The notes below the pieces were generated by a model. The model saw only the letters and a program-made list of their open reading frames with translations, had not been told where the DNA came from and ran no database searches. A program made the position numbers and the translations under genes. A stretch of DNA of 64,000 bases. Source: Gemmatimonadetes bacterium SCN 70-22 (GTDB lineage Bacteria > Gemmatimonadota > Gemmatimonadetes > Gemmatimonadales > Gemmatimonadaceae). Numbering within the stretch: the stretch's first letter is position 1; each line of letters begins with the position of its first letter. Of this stretch, positions 1-8,893 are shown piece by piece. The stretch lies in the NCBI GenBank assembly GCA_001724275.1, contig MEDZ01000027.1, positions 1 through 64,000 of the forward strand. Reading direction: 5' to 3'.

Positions 1-54
1 CCCCCCGCGCCGCCTCCCCGGCGCTCCCGCGCCCCCCTCGCCTTCCCTCCCCCT

Positions 55-1401
55 TCACCGCCCCACCCCGTGCGCGCGCTGCCACGCCGCCAGCGCGCCT
101 AACGCGCGCTCCGCCAGCCGCTCCTTCCGCAACCGCTTGTCGCGCGGCGCGTCGGCCAGCTCGTCCACCAGGCCGAAGTTGGCGTTCATCGGCTGGAAGT
201 AGCGCGGGTCGGCCTCGCGCAGGTAGCGGTACAGCGCCCCCAGCATCGACTCCGCGGGCGGGACCACCGGCGCCTCGCCGCGCAGCATGCGCGACAGGTT
301 GATCCCGGCCAGCAGCCCCGTGGCCGAGCTCTCGGTGTACCCTTCCACCCCCGTCAGCTGCCCGGCGAACAGGACCTGCGGGTCGTCGCGCAGCGACAGG
401 TGCGGCGTGAGCGCGGCCGGCGTGTTCAGGTACGAGTTGCGGTGGATGGAGCCGAAGCGCAGGAACTCCGCCTCGCCCAGCCCCGGGACCATGCGAAAGA
501 CCCGCTGCTGCTCCGGGATGCGCAGCCGCGTCTGGAACCCCACCATGTTCCACATCTGCCCGGCGCGATCCTCCTGCCGCAGCTGCAACACCGCCCACGG
601 GCGGCGCCCGGTGCGCGGGTCGGCGAGCCCCACCGGCTTCATCGGCCCGAAGCGCAGCGTGTCGCGCCCCCGCTTCACCATCTCCTCGGCGGGCATGCAC
701 CCCTCGAAGTACGGCACCGCGTCGAACTCGTGCCCATGGAACTGGTCGGCGGAGCCCAACGCGTCGATGAAGGCCTCGTACTCGTCGCGGGTGAACGGGC
801 AGTTGAGGTAGGCCCCCTCCTCCCCCGCCCCCGCCATCGTTTCCTTGTCGTAGCGCGAGGCGCGGAAGGCGACCGACAGGTCGATCGAGTCGCGCTCGAC
901 GATCGGCGCGATGGCGTCGTAGAAGGCGAGCCGCTCCACCCCCAGGCGCGCGCCGATGGCCTCGGCCAGCGCCTCGGAGGTGAGCGGACCGGTGGCGACG
1001 ATTCCCGGGCTCGGGAGCGCGGCGACTTCCTCGCGCACCACCGTCACCCGCGGGTGCGCCACCAGGCGCTCGTGCACCCCCGACGAGAAGACGTCGCGAT
1101 CCACCGCCAGCGCCGAGCCGGCCGCCACCCGCGCCTCGTCGGCCGCCGTGAGGATGAGCGACCCCAGCATCCGCATCTCGGCCTTGAGGAGGCCGTGGGC
1201 GTTGGAAAGCTCGGTGCTCTTGAAGGTGTTGGAACAGACCAGCTCGGCCAGGCGGTCGGTCTTGTGCGCCTCGGTTCCGCGCACGGGACGCATCTCGTGC
1301 AGCACGACGTCGTGGCCGCGCTGGGCGAGCTGCCAGGTGGCCTCGCTCCCCGCCAGCCCGCCCCCGACGACGTGGACGACCTGTTCGACTCGTTGGGACA
1401 T
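55..1401 (-). CDS. trmFO: TrmFO, folate-dependent tRNA (uracil-54-C5) methyltransferase
   Basis: FAD-dependent enzyme that uses methylenetetrahydrofolate to make m5U54 in the tRNA T-loop. The N-terminus has the dinucleotide-binding motif VVGGGLAGSEATWQLAQRG followed by the family-typical HEMRP and the LVCSNTFKS segment; the C-terminal half carries GYTESSATGLLAGIN and the NANFGLV signature. I chose the ATG at 1401 (MSQRVEQ), giving 448 residues, the usual family length; the open frame continues 30 codons upstream but that part is hydrophobic filler encoded partly by short repeats. It is transcribed away from topA and separated from it by a repeat block and a terminator, so it is probably a separate unit. 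The CGTTAGGC octamer near its 3' end encodes Leu-Gly with a TTA codon. Confidence 0.93.
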   Translation of the reverse strand: MSQRVEQVVHVVGGGLAGSEATWQLAQRGHDVVLHEMRPVRGTEAHKTDRLAELVCSNTFKSTELSNAHGLLKAEMRMLGSLILTAADEARVAAGSALAVDRDVFSSGVHERLVAHPRVTVVREEVAALPSPGIVATGPLTSEALAEAIGARLGVERLAFYDAIAPIVERDSIDLSVAFRASRYDKETMAGAGEEGAYLNCPFTRDEYEAFIDALGSADQFHGHEFDAVPYFEGCMPAEEMVKRGRDTLRFGPMKPVGLADPRTGRRPWAVLQLRQEDRAGQMWNMVGFQTRLRIPEQQRVFRMVPGLGEAEFLRFGSIHRNSYLNTPAALTPHLSLRDDPQVLFAGQLTGVEGYTESSATGLLAGINLSRMLRGEAPVVPPAESMLGALYRYLREADPRYFQPMNANFGLVDELADAPRDKRLRKERLAERALGALAAWQRAHGVGR

Positions 1402-1412
1402 GGAAACAAGAT

Positions 1413-1444
1413 AGAAGACGAGAAGACGAGAAGACGAGAAGACG
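1413..1444. repeat. 8-bp tandem repeat (AGAAGACG x4)
   Basis: Four perfect copies of AGAAGACG lie just upstream of the trmFO start. With the CCCGTCT block at 1492-1533 they form the purine-rich left arm and pyrimidine-rich right arm of a loose inverted element that brackets the terminator of topA. Confidence 0.85.
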
Positions 1445-1462
1445 AGAACCGCGCCGGAGACG

Positions 1463-1490
1463 AAAAGGGCCCGCGCCGAGGCGCGGGCCA
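1463..1490 (-). terminator. Intrinsic terminator downstream of topA
   Basis: A 10-bp perfect stem (GGCCCGCGCC at 1468-1477 pairing with 1480-1489) is followed on the minus strand by TTTT (AAAA at 1463-1466). Its position after the topA stop and before trmFO fits termination of the aroC-aroK-smg-topA operon. Confidence 0.75.
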
Positions 1491-1491
1491 C

Positions 1492-1533
1492 TCCCGTCTC
1501 CCGTCTCCCGTCTCCCGTCTCCCGTCTCTCGTC
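1492..1533. repeat. Heptamer tandem repeat (TCCCGTC x5, plus one variant)
   Basis: Five perfect copies of TCCCGTC and one TCTCGTC abut the topA stop codon. The same heptamer recurs near 61.8-62.0 kb and 63.45-63.55 kb, in each case with GA-rich copies on one side and TC-rich copies on the other. Confidence 0.9.
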
Positions 1534-4164
1534 CTACCCCCCGGCTTCCTCCTCGACCTTCACCACATCCCACTCATTCTGGCACTTGAGGCAGCGCCGG
1601 TACTCGCCGCGCGTCTTGTTGGACTTGGCCTCGGCCCCCACGTAGCCGCATTCCGGGCACGTCTCGGGGACGGGCCTGTCCCACACCACGAAGTCGCAGT
1701 TGGGGTAGTTCTCGCACCCGAAGAACGTCTTGCCGCGCGCCTTGCTGCGCCGCTGGGCGATCTCGCCGCCGTCCTTGGGGCAGCGCACCCCGGTCGGCAT
1801 GGAGCGCGTCCCGCGGCACTTGGGAAAGCGCGAGCAGCCCAGGAAGTCGCCGGTGCGCCCGTGGCGGACGACCATCGGGGCGCCGCACTCGTGACAGAGG
1901 TACTCCGTCAGCTGGGCGGGCTGCCGCTCTCCCGACACCGGGCGGGTGTAGTCGCACGTCTTGGGGTGGTTCACGCAGGCGACGAACGGTCCGAAGAACC
2001 CCCCCTTGGGAACGAGCTTCCCGCCGCACTTGGGACACTTCTCGCCGGCCAGCGCCGACAGGTCGTGCGCCTCGCCGATGAGCGCCGCGACGTCGACGTT
2101 GTCGAGCGACTTCTCGAACGGGCGCCAGAAGTCCGTGAGCACCTTGCGCCAGCCGAGCGAGCCGTCCTCGATCTTGTCCAGCTCCACCTCCATGTCGGAG
2201 GTGAAGCCGACGTCGAAGACGTCGGGGAACTGCTTCACCATCACCTTCTCCACGCTCTCGCCTAACGAGGTGGGGGTGAAGCGGCGCTGCTCGAGCAGGA
2301 CGTAGCGCCGCTCGGCCAGGACCGAGATGATCGACGCGTAGGTGGACGGGCGCCCGATGCCGAGGCGCTCCAGCTCCTTGACCAGCGACGCCTCGGAGTA
2401 GCGGGGCGGCGGCTCGGTGAAGTGCTGGTTGGGGGTGAGCTCGTTGAGCGGGATGCGCTCGCCGACCTCGGCCGCCGGGAGCGCCTGCTCGTCCTCGAGC
2501 GCCTTCCCGTCTCCCTCCTCGCGCGCCTCGCGGTACAGCGCCAGGAAGCCGGGGAACTTGACCACGCTCCCCGTGGCGCGGAACAGGAAGGCGCGCGCCT
2601 CACCCTTGGCCGGCGCTTCGCCCCCGAGCTTGAAGTCGATGGTGGTGGTATCGAAGACGGCCGGTGCCATCTGCGACGCCATGAAGCGCTGCCAGATGAG
2701 CTGGTACAGCTTGAACTGGTCGTCCTTGAGGTACTTGCGGACCTGGTCCGGGTGGCGCGTGGGGTCGGTGGGACGCACGCTCTCGTGCGCATCCTGCGTG
2801 TTGGCCGCCTGCGCCGCCTGGCCACGCGCGCCGCTGGTGCCGTACAGCTGCGGCGCCGCGGAGAGGTAGGCCTTGCCGAACTGGCGCTCGACGACCTCGC
2901 GCGCCTGCAGCGCCGCGCTCTCGGCCACGCGGGTGCTGTCGGTGCGCATGTAGGTGATGAGCCCCACCGCCCCCTCGTCCTTCCCGAGCTCGATCCCCTC
3001 GTAGAGGTCCTGCGCCAGGCGCATGGTGCGCTTGGAGCCGAAGCCGAGCTTCTTGGCCGCCTCCTGCTGCAACGTGGAGGTGGTGAACGGGGCGGCGGGG
3101 TTCTTGCGCCGCTCGCGCCGCTTGACCTCGGTGACGGGGAAGACGCCTAACGCCCCCCGCTGCGACTTGCCCAGCGAGTCGGCGAGTCGCGCCGCGGCGC
3201 GCGTGACGTCGTCGACGATCCCGGTCGCCATGGCGGCGTCGGGAATCTCGACCTTCTTCTCGTCGATGGCGTGGAGCTTGGCGGTGAAGCGATGCCCCCC
3301 CTTCTCCAGCTGGGCGGCGACCGACCAGTACTCCTGCGGCTTGAAGGCGCGGATCTCGCGCTCGCGCTCGACGATGAGGCGGAGGGCGACCGTCTGCACG
3401 CGCCCCGCCGAGAGCCCCTTCTTGACCGTCTTCCACAGGAGCGGAGACGCCTTGTAGCCGACGAGCCGGTCGAGGAGGCGCCGTGCCTGCTGCGCGTCGA
3501 CCAGCTTCATGTCGATGTCGCGCGGGCGCTCCATCGCCGCGCGCACCGCATCCTTGGTGATCTCGTGGAAGAGGACGCGGCGGATGGAGGGGCGCATCCC
3601 CTTTCGCCCGTTCCCCTCGCGGAGCGCCTCGGCCACGTGCCACCCGATCGCCTCGCCCTCGCGATCGGGGTCGGTGGCGACGTAGACGGTTTGCGCCTCC
3701 CTGGCCGCCGCCTTGAGCTCGGCCAGCGTCTTCTCCTGCCGGGCGATGGTCACGTACTCGGGCTCGAACTGGTTGTCGAGGTCGATGCCGAGCTTCTTTT
3801 CCGGAAGGTCGCGCACGTGGCCGACGGTGGCCTTCACGCGATAGCCGCGGCCGAGGTACTTCCCGATGGTCCGGGCCTTGGCGGGCGACTCGACGATCAC
3901 GAGCGAGGAGGTACCGCCCGAGGATGGCTCCTCGCCCTCCGTCTCCACAGCCGTAACGCGCCGGACGCGCTTGGCGGCCGACCCCCTGGCGGCGGTCCCC
4001 TTGGCGGCCGCCCCCTTGGCGGCGGTCCCTTTGGAGGCCGCCCCCGTGGCGCCGCGGCGCGCGCTCTTCTTCTTGGCGGCCGGACGCGCCGAGGCGCCGC
4101 GACCGGCGATCCGGCGCGTCGTCGAGGCTTCCTTGTCAGCGGCCGGCTTCTTCTTGGCTGGCAT
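1534..4164 (-). CDS. topA: DNA topoisomerase I (type IA)
   Basis: Relaxes negatively supercoiled DNA by transient cleavage of one strand. 876 residues. Residues 1-85 are a Lys/Ala/Gly-rich basic tail with repeated AAKG units that probably contacts DNA. The Toprim domain starts near 87 (SLVIVESPAKA) and carries the metal-binding TDPDREGEA (about 164-172). The nucleophile is Tyr405 in GLITYMRTDST. The C-terminus holds four zinc-ribbon modules starting at about 710, 757, 795 and 836; three have the usual four-cysteine pattern, while the third reads CPKDGG, so its first pair is incomplete. It is the last gene of the aroC-aroK-smg-topA operon, 3 nt after smg. Two CGTTAGGC octamers inside it supply TTA leucine codons. 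Confidence 0.97.
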   Translation of the reverse strand: MPAKKKPAADKEASTTRRIAGRGASARPAAKKKSARRGATGAASKGTAAKGAAAKGTAARGSAAKRVRRVTAVETEGEEPSSGGTSSLVIVESPAKARTIGKYLGRGYRVKATVGHVRDLPEKKLGIDLDNQFEPEYVTIARQEKTLAELKAAAREAQTVYVATDPDREGEAIGWHVAEALREGNGRKGMRPSIRRVLFHEITKDAVRAAMERPRDIDMKLVDAQQARRLLDRLVGYKASPLLWKTVKKGLSAGRVQTVALRLIVEREREIRAFKPQEYWSVAAQLEKGGHRFTAKLHAIDEKKVEIPDAAMATGIVDDVTRAAARLADSLGKSQRGALGVFPVTEVKRRERRKNPAAPFTTSTLQQEAAKKLGFGSKRTMRLAQDLYEGIELGKDEGAVGLITYMRTDSTRVAESAALQAREVVERQFGKAYLSAAPQLYGTSGARGQAAQAANTQDAHESVRPTDPTRHPDQVRKYLKDDQFKLYQLIWQRFMASQMAPAVFDTTTIDFKLGGEAPAKGEARAFLFRATGSVVKFPGFLALYREAREEGDGKALEDEQALPAAEVGERIPLNELTPNQHFTEPPPRYSEASLVKELERLGIGRPSTYASIISVLAERRYVLLEQRRFTPTSLGESVEKVMVKQFPDVFDVGFTSDMEVELDKIEDGSLGWRKVLTDFWRPFEKSLDNVDVAALIGEAHDLSALAGEKCPKCGGKLVPKGGFFGPFVACVNHPKTCDYTRPVSGERQPAQLTEYLCHECGAPMVVRHGRTGDFLGCSRFPKCRGTRSMPTGVRCPKDGGEIAQRRSKARGKTFFGCENYPNCDFVVWDRPVPETCPECGYVGAEAKSNKTRGEYRRCLKCQNEWDVVKVEEEAGG

Positions 4165-4167
4165 GTA

Positions 4168-4596
4168 TCAGTGTATGGTCACCTGGTCGGGGGCGGTTCC
4201 ACTGTCATCGGAGCCCCCCACGTCCATGAGCGTACGAATGTCGTCGAGGGCAATGCGCCCATCGACCTGGGAGAGGGCGCGGTCGATGACCGTCTCCAGC
4301 TCTCCCGCGGAGAGCGCCCCTGATGCGGAGAGCGAAAGAAGGTACCCCCACGCCTCGGGGGTGAAGCGCCCCCGTTCGTGCGGCCCCATGACGCGAATCG
4401 GGACCGACCCCTCCCCTGCCCCCGTCCGGGCGTCGGTCACCGGGGGAATCTCGGAGACCCAGGCGGAGACGATCTCACCGATTTCTCGCCGGTTGTACCC
4501 TTCCGACGACAGATACTCCACGACCTCCCCTACCTCGGCGTCCGAGGGGAATCGTTCGCGAAGCTGGGAGAGTGCGTGCGCCAAGCGGTGGTCCAT
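4168..4596 (-). CDS. Smg-like protein (DUF494)
   Basis: 142 residues. The N-terminal half (EVGEVVEYLSSEGYNRREIG) and the C-terminal half (RFTPEAWGYLLSLSASGAL, then ETVIDRAL) match the layout of the DUF494/Smg family, which is found beside topA and DNA-processing genes in many bacteria and has no established biochemical role. It overlaps neither neighbour: the aroK stop is 3 nt upstream and topA begins 3 nt downstream, so translation is likely coupled. The family call rests on pattern recognition of two helical segments. Confidence 0.7.
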   Translation of the reverse strand: MDHRLAHALSQLRERFPSDAEVGEVVEYLSSEGYNRREIGEIVSAWVSEIPPVTDARTGAGEGSVPIRVMGPHERGRFTPEAWGYLLSLSASGALSAGELETVIDRALSQVDGRIALDDIRTLMDVGGSDDSGTAPDQVTIH

Positions 4597-4599
4597 GCG

Positions 4600-5104
4600 C
4601 TAACCTACCCCGAGGCGCCAGAGCGTGGCAAGCGCGGCGGACTGTGACACAAGTTCTTGCAGCGTAAGCGTTTCGGTATCGAGCACCGCGTCGGCGGTGG
4701 CGTAAGCGTCGCCCCTCGCCTCCCAGAGGGCCTCCAGCGCGGCGAGCGGATCGGGGTGAGACAGAAGGGGGCGTTGGGCCACTCCCCCCCCCATCCTGGC
4801 GAGAGCGAGGGAGGGAGAGACCCGAAGGTGAATGATACGCCCGGGCGGGCGGACGAGTGCCACCACCCCGGGCTGCGTCATCCACCCACCCCCCGGCGCG
4901 ACGACACGGGACGATTGGGCGGAATGTCGCCTCCCCGTCAAGGGCGAAGATATCGGGGACCGACTTCCCCGCGGCGCGCGCGATCTCCTCGTCGAGGTCG
5001 ACGAACGGGACGCCGAGCCGCGCGGCCACCAGGCGCCCGACGGTCGACTTGCCGGCCCCCGGGAGCCCCACGAAGAGCAGGTGCGCGCGCGCTGCGGGAG
5101 GCAC
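4600..5104 (-). pseudogene. aroK: Shikimate kinase, frameshifted with a small internal loss
   Basis: Would phosphorylate shikimate in chorismate synthesis. The first frame, from a GTG at 5104, has the P-loop GLPGAGKST, the shikimate-binding segment DLDEEIARAAG and GEATFR, and then reads nonsense. A second frame resumes with SSRVVAPGGGWM and continues through RPLLSHPDP and the Arg/Tyr-containing lid and C-terminus to 4600. The switch lies near 4915-4920. In intact kinases about 15 residues separate the FR and the strand before GGG; here only four or five fit, so roughly 35 bases seem missing as well as the frame being changed. AroC begins 3 nt upstream, so this is the expected partner gene. 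Either a genuine lesion or an assembly error; an error is plausible because the pathway is usually essential. Confidence 0.8.
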
Positions 5105-5107
5105 CTG

Positions 5108-6337
5108 CTACTGGCCCGCGTCCACCGGGGGGGAGGCCAGCCGTCCGCTCCCCACCCGCTGGGCCACCCGCGCCAGGTAGCCGTCCACGTTGCGCCGCAC
5201 CTCGCCCAGCGAGTCGCCGCCGAACTTCTCCAGCCACGCCTGCGCCAGGACGAAGGCGGTCATCGCCTCGGCGATGACCCCCATCGCCGGGACGGCGGTG
5301 ACGTCCGAACGCTCGGCCACCGCCGCCGCCGCCTCGCCGGTGGGGATGTCGACCGTGCCCAACGGGCGCATGAGGGTGGCGATCGGCTTCATCGCCACGC
5401 GCAGCACCAGGGGCTCACCGGTGGTGATCCCCCCTTCCAGCCCCCCGGCGCGATTGCTGCGGCGCCGGACGTTGCCGGCGCGCGTGCGCCCGGCGGCGGC
5501 GTCCATCTCGTCGTGCACCTCGGCCCCGGTGCGCCGCGCCGCCTCGAAGCCCATCCCCACCTCCACCCCCTTCACCGCCGGGATGGACATGAGGGCGGCG
5601 GCCAGGCGCCCGTCGAGCTTGCGGTCCCACGAAACGTGCGCCCCCAGCCCCACGGGGAGCCCGGTGACCACGACCTCGGCGATGCCGCCTAACGTGTTGC
5701 CGGCGCGCTTGGCCTCGTCGACCAGGGCGATCATCCGCCGCTCGGCGTCGGGGTCGAGGGTGCGGAGCGGCGAGGCGTCGGCGACGGCATCGAGGTCGGC
5801 CGGCAGGAGGTCGGGGACGGCGGCGTCGACTCCCCCCAGGTGGATGACGTGGCTCCCGATGCGCACGCCGAACTCGTCGAGCAGGCGCCGGCAGAGGGCG
5901 CCGGCGGCGACGCGCGCCGTCGTCTCGCGCGCCGACGCGCGCTCGAGGATGTCGCGGGCGTCGTGCCGGTCGTACTTGAGGAGCCCCGCCAGGTCGGCGT
6001 GCCCGGGGCGGGGGCGGGTGACGACACGCTTGCGCGGCCCCGCCGCGTCGGTGGCGCGCGGGGCGGGGTCCATGATCTCGCCCCAGCTCTTCCAGTCGCG
6101 GTTGCGCACCAGCATGGCGACCGGGGAGCCCAGCGTCTCGCCGGCGCGGACGCCGGAGAGGAACTCGATCTCGTCCCGCTCGATCTGCATGCGCCGCCCG
6201 CGCCCGTAGCCCTGCTGGCGCCGGGCGAGTTCGGCGTTCACCTGCTCAGCGGCGAGGGGGAGCCCGGCCGGCAGTCCTTCGAGGATGGAGACGAGCGCCG
6301 GTCCGTGTGACTCGCCCGCGGTGGTGAAACGCAGCAT
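5108..6337 (-). CDS. aroC: Chorismate synthase
   Basis: Converts EPSP to chorismate with reduced FMN, the last step of the common aromatic pathway. 409 residues from the ATG at 6337 ([13 protein letters not shown], the classic first signature GESHG); a further in-frame start 7 codons upstream is less likely. Other family marks are [12 protein letters not shown], the [16 protein letters not shown] strand, and [13 protein letters not shown] near the C-terminus. It heads the aroC-aroK-smg-topA operon. One CGTTAGGC octamer encodes the Leu-Gly of NTLGGI. Confidence 0.96.
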   Translation of the reverse strand: MLRFTTAGESHGPALVSILEGLPAGLPLAAEQVNAELARRQQGYGRGRRMQIERDEIEFLSGVRAGETLGSPVAMLVRNRDWKSWGEIMDPAPRATDAAGPRKRVVTRPRPGHADLAGLLKYDRHDARDILERASARETTARVAAGALCRRLLDEFGVRIGSHVIHLGGVDAAVPDLLPADLDAVADASPLRTLDPDAERRMIALVDEAKRAGNTLGGIAEVVVTGLPVGLGAHVSWDRKLDGRLAAALMSIPAVKGVEVGMGFEAARRTGAEVHDEMDAAAGRTRAGNVRRRSNRAGGLEGGITTGEPLVLRVAMKPIATLMRPLGTVDIPTGEAAAAVAERSDVTAVPAMGVIAEAMTAFVLAQAWLEKFGGDSLGEVRRNVDGYLARVAQRVGSGRLASPPVDAGQ

Positions 6338-6363
6338 GGAACTCCCTGGAAACGACACGAGCC

Positions 6364-6379
6364 CGGCCTGAGGAGGCCG
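6364..6379 (-). terminator. Small hairpin between the pilus lipoprotein and aroC
   Basis: A 6-bp perfect stem CGGCCT/AGGCCG with a 4-nt GAGG loop follows the stop of the upstream lipoprotein gene on the minus strand. The downstream T content is poor, so it may be a weak terminator or a processing hairpin. Confidence 0.3.
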
Positions 6380-6426
6380 AGCTCGCGTTCGGACGGGGGG
6401 CGACCCGGAGGGCGCCTATCCCATCG

Positions 6427-8874
6427 TCATCGTGGCACGTTGTCGATATCTCCTGTACGAACATCTATGACGACGATCCCATCTTTGGTCAAGCCGAAGA
6501 GCTTCACGGCGAGCGACGGATCGGAGGCGCGCTCCGCGGGAGTCGGAACCGCCGCGCGGAGAGGGCCATAGAGGTTCTCGCGGATCGGGATGCGTCCGCG
6601 CAGGCGGTAGCTGTACGTATCGACGATCTGGATCGACTTGTCGCCGGAGGCCACGAAGGCCACGCGGGCGGTGCTGTCGGCCGTGTTCTCGTCGATGTTG
6701 TTCGGGTGGAAGGCGATCCCTGCCCCCGACTGGAAGGTGGCGAACTTCCCCTGGAGGCGCAGCGACGAGTCGGCGAAGAAGGTTTCCACGCCGTGCACGC
6801 CGATGTTCGCGCTGTTCGCGTTGATGTCGATGCCGAACACCTTGTCCGACGCGTTGTTGGTGAGGTCGGCGACTTCTATCGGCGCGGAGTACTGCGCGCC
6901 GTTGGCGGGAGTCCCGCTCGGGTCGTAGACCATAAGGACGCGACCGGCACGATCGGGGGTGTGTCCCTCGCCGAAGGCGACGCGCCGGCGGTCACCACCC
7001 ACCGCCACGAAGTTCGTGTCGGGGAGGGCGAGCGAGGCGACGGCCAGGTCCTTCACCGCCTCCACGTTGCCGTTGATCGGACTCGATGTGAGGGCGGCCA
7101 CCGCGGCTTCGACGGTACCGGCGTTGACGCACACGGCGGTATTCGGTGACTGGCCAGGGGTGTGCTCGCAGATCACGATCTTGTCGGGGACACCGTTCTC
7201 CCCCTCGATCACGTCGACGAAGTCGGCGTTGAAGATGACGTAGTGGTTCTTGAGGAAGGCACCGTACTGCCAGATCTGGCGCGGTTCGGCACGCGTATCG
7301 AGGAAGTTGTCGATGCGGCGCAGCGTCCCGGGGGTGGCAGTGTTGGTCGGGCGCGTGGAGTAGTACAGCGCTCCCGACGCCGATTGGGCGATGTACTGCG
7401 GGCGGTCGGAGTAGTCGATCGGGGGCGGCACCTTGAACTTGAAGCCGCCGCTCGTTTCGTCCTTGGAGTAGGAGACGTCGTAGACGTACTCATTCGCCGT
7501 CTTGACGCGTCCCGTCTCCCGCTGCTCGACGAGCGAGACCATGGAGACGTTCGTTCCCGCCGAGTTGGCGACCAGCAGGAGCGAGTTGGAGTTGTCGATG
7601 ATCATTCCCCACGGCTGGGCGCCGACGGCGATGGCCGGGAGCTGCTGCAGCGTGGTGGAGTAGCTGAACGCCTCGACCTCGTTCTTGGTGAGGTTGGAGA
7701 CGAAGACACGGGTGCGCGCGGTGTCGACGGTGATGTCGGCGCCGAGGCTCCCTTCGGGGAGGGCGTAGGTAAGGCCGTAGGCGTACACGGTGGCGTCACG
7801 CTTGGCCAGGGTGTCGCTATTGACGGGGACGCTGGCCCCGGTGCTGACGGCGTAGCCGGTGCGTCCGGCGACGTCGGTGGCGTAGGCAGTGACGAAGAGC
7901 GCCTGGCCACGGAGGGCGACCGGGGCACGCCACGCCTTGCGGCGCGTGACCTGCTGGGCCGGTGTGGCCAGCGTGTCGGCCGAGCGATAGACCACCGTGC
8001 CGCTGGCATCCTTGGCGATGAAGCCGATGATGCGCACCAGCCCGTCGCTGTCGCGCGCCGAGATGTCGATGGAATCCGGCGCCTCGAGCCGCGCCGCCAC
8101 CGTCTGGTAGACGAGCGGAGGGAGGAGGTCCGGGCCGGCAGCCGCAACACGCACGACGATCGGCGTTCCACCGCCGCGCAGGCCGTCACGGTTCTCGGCG
8201 AACGGGGTGATGGTGATCGAGGCGCCGGCGGCGATGCCGTTCGGCACCTGGAACGAGTAGCTCACCGTGTCGCCCTTGGGATAGGGAACCGGGAAGAGCG
8301 TCGAGTCGGCCTTGGAGAAGCCGGGGGTGGTGGCGCGATAGCCCACCTTGGTGATGCCGGTGGAGTCGGCGATCCCGACATCGAACGTGTAGGTCCCGCC
8401 GACGATCACATTCGGCTGCGGCTGCACGATGGCGAGCCGCGGGACGTTGGGGTCGAAGGCGACGGCGTGCGCCTCGCTGGAGGCGGAGTTGCCGGCGCCG
8501 TCGGCCACCGACGAGCGGACGGTGATGGTCTGGCCGGGGCGAACCCCGGCGAGGGCGATGGTGAGCGTCCGGCTGTACGAGCTGGAGGCGCTCGGGAAGG
8601 CGGTCGAGTCGCGCCCCACGAGGACCGTGTCCGCGAAGACGCGGGTCACGACCCATTGGAGGGCGGCGTTGTCCTTCGCACTGACCGCGACCTGGAGTGG
8701 GACGCGCAGCGACACCGAGTCGGTGCCCTCGCTCCCCACCTTGCTCGCGATGGCCACGGTGAGCTCGGGGAGGATCTTGTCACTGGACGTCGACGCGATC
8801 TCCGTGCTCCCGCAGCCCGCGGCCAGGGCGGCCGCGAGCAGCGCCGGGGCGACGCGACGAATCATGGTCTTCAT
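6427..8874 (-). CDS. Large secreted lipoprotein with Ig-like and YncE-like propeller regions
   Basis: 815 residues. The N-terminus is a lipoprotein signal with lipobox LAAGC, Cys21 being the predicted lipidated residue. Residues of roughly 40-330 contain repeated beta-strand segments rich in Ser/Thr/Asp that look like Ig-like folds (for example VADGAGNSASSEAHAVAF). From about 360 onward, segments such as RVFVSNLTKNEVEAF and PWGMIIDNSNSLLLVANSAG resemble YncE/NHL propeller blades. It starts 19 nt after pilQ and is probably the last gene of the pilMNOPQ operon, which suggests an outer-membrane or surface accessory to the pilus, but no known pilus family was recognised. Confidence 0.65.
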   Translation of the reverse strand: MKTMIRRVAPALLAAALAAGCGSTEIASTSSDKILPELTVAIASKVGSEGTDSVSLRVPLQVAVSAKDNAALQWVVTRVFADTVLVGRDSTAFPSASSSYSRTLTIALAGVRPGQTITVRSSVADGAGNSASSEAHAVAFDPNVPRLAIVQPQPNVIVGGTYTFDVGIADSTGITKVGYRATTPGFSKADSTLFPVPYPKGDTVSYSFQVPNGIAAGASITITPFAENRDGLRGGGTPIVVRVAAAGPDLLPPLVYQTVAARLEAPDSIDISARDSDGLVRIIGFIAKDASGTVVYRSADTLATPAQQVTRRKAWRAPVALRGQALFVTAYATDVAGRTGYAVSTGASVPVNSDTLAKRDATVYAYGLTYALPEGSLGADITVDTARTRVFVSNLTKNEVEAFSYSTTLQQLPAIAVGAQPWGMIIDNSNSLLLVANSAGTNVSMVSLVEQRETGRVKTANEYVYDVSYSKDETSGGFKFKVPPPIDYSDRPQYIAQSASGALYYSTRPTNTATPGTLRRIDNFLDTRAEPRQIWQYGAFLKNHYVIFNADFVDVIEGENGVPDKIVICEHTPGQSPNTAVCVNAGTVEAAVAALTSSPINGNVEAVKDLAVASLALPDTNFVAVGGDRRRVAFGEGHTPDRAGRVLMVYDPSGTPANGAQYSAPIEVADLTNNASDKVFGIDINANSANIGVHGVETFFADSSLRLQGKFATFQSGAGIAFHPNNIDENTADSTARVAFVASGDKSIQIVDTYSYRLRGRIPIRENLYGPLRAAVPTPAERASDPSLAVKLFGLTKDGIVVIDVRTGDIDNVPR

Positions 8875-8893
8875 CGGTTAGGCTCCGGGTGAG

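Noticed and set aside
400-2265. Long plus-strand open frame of 621 codons
   Set aside because: It is the antisense shadow of trmFO and topA; Arg/His/Leu-rich composition with no domain, signal or start context.
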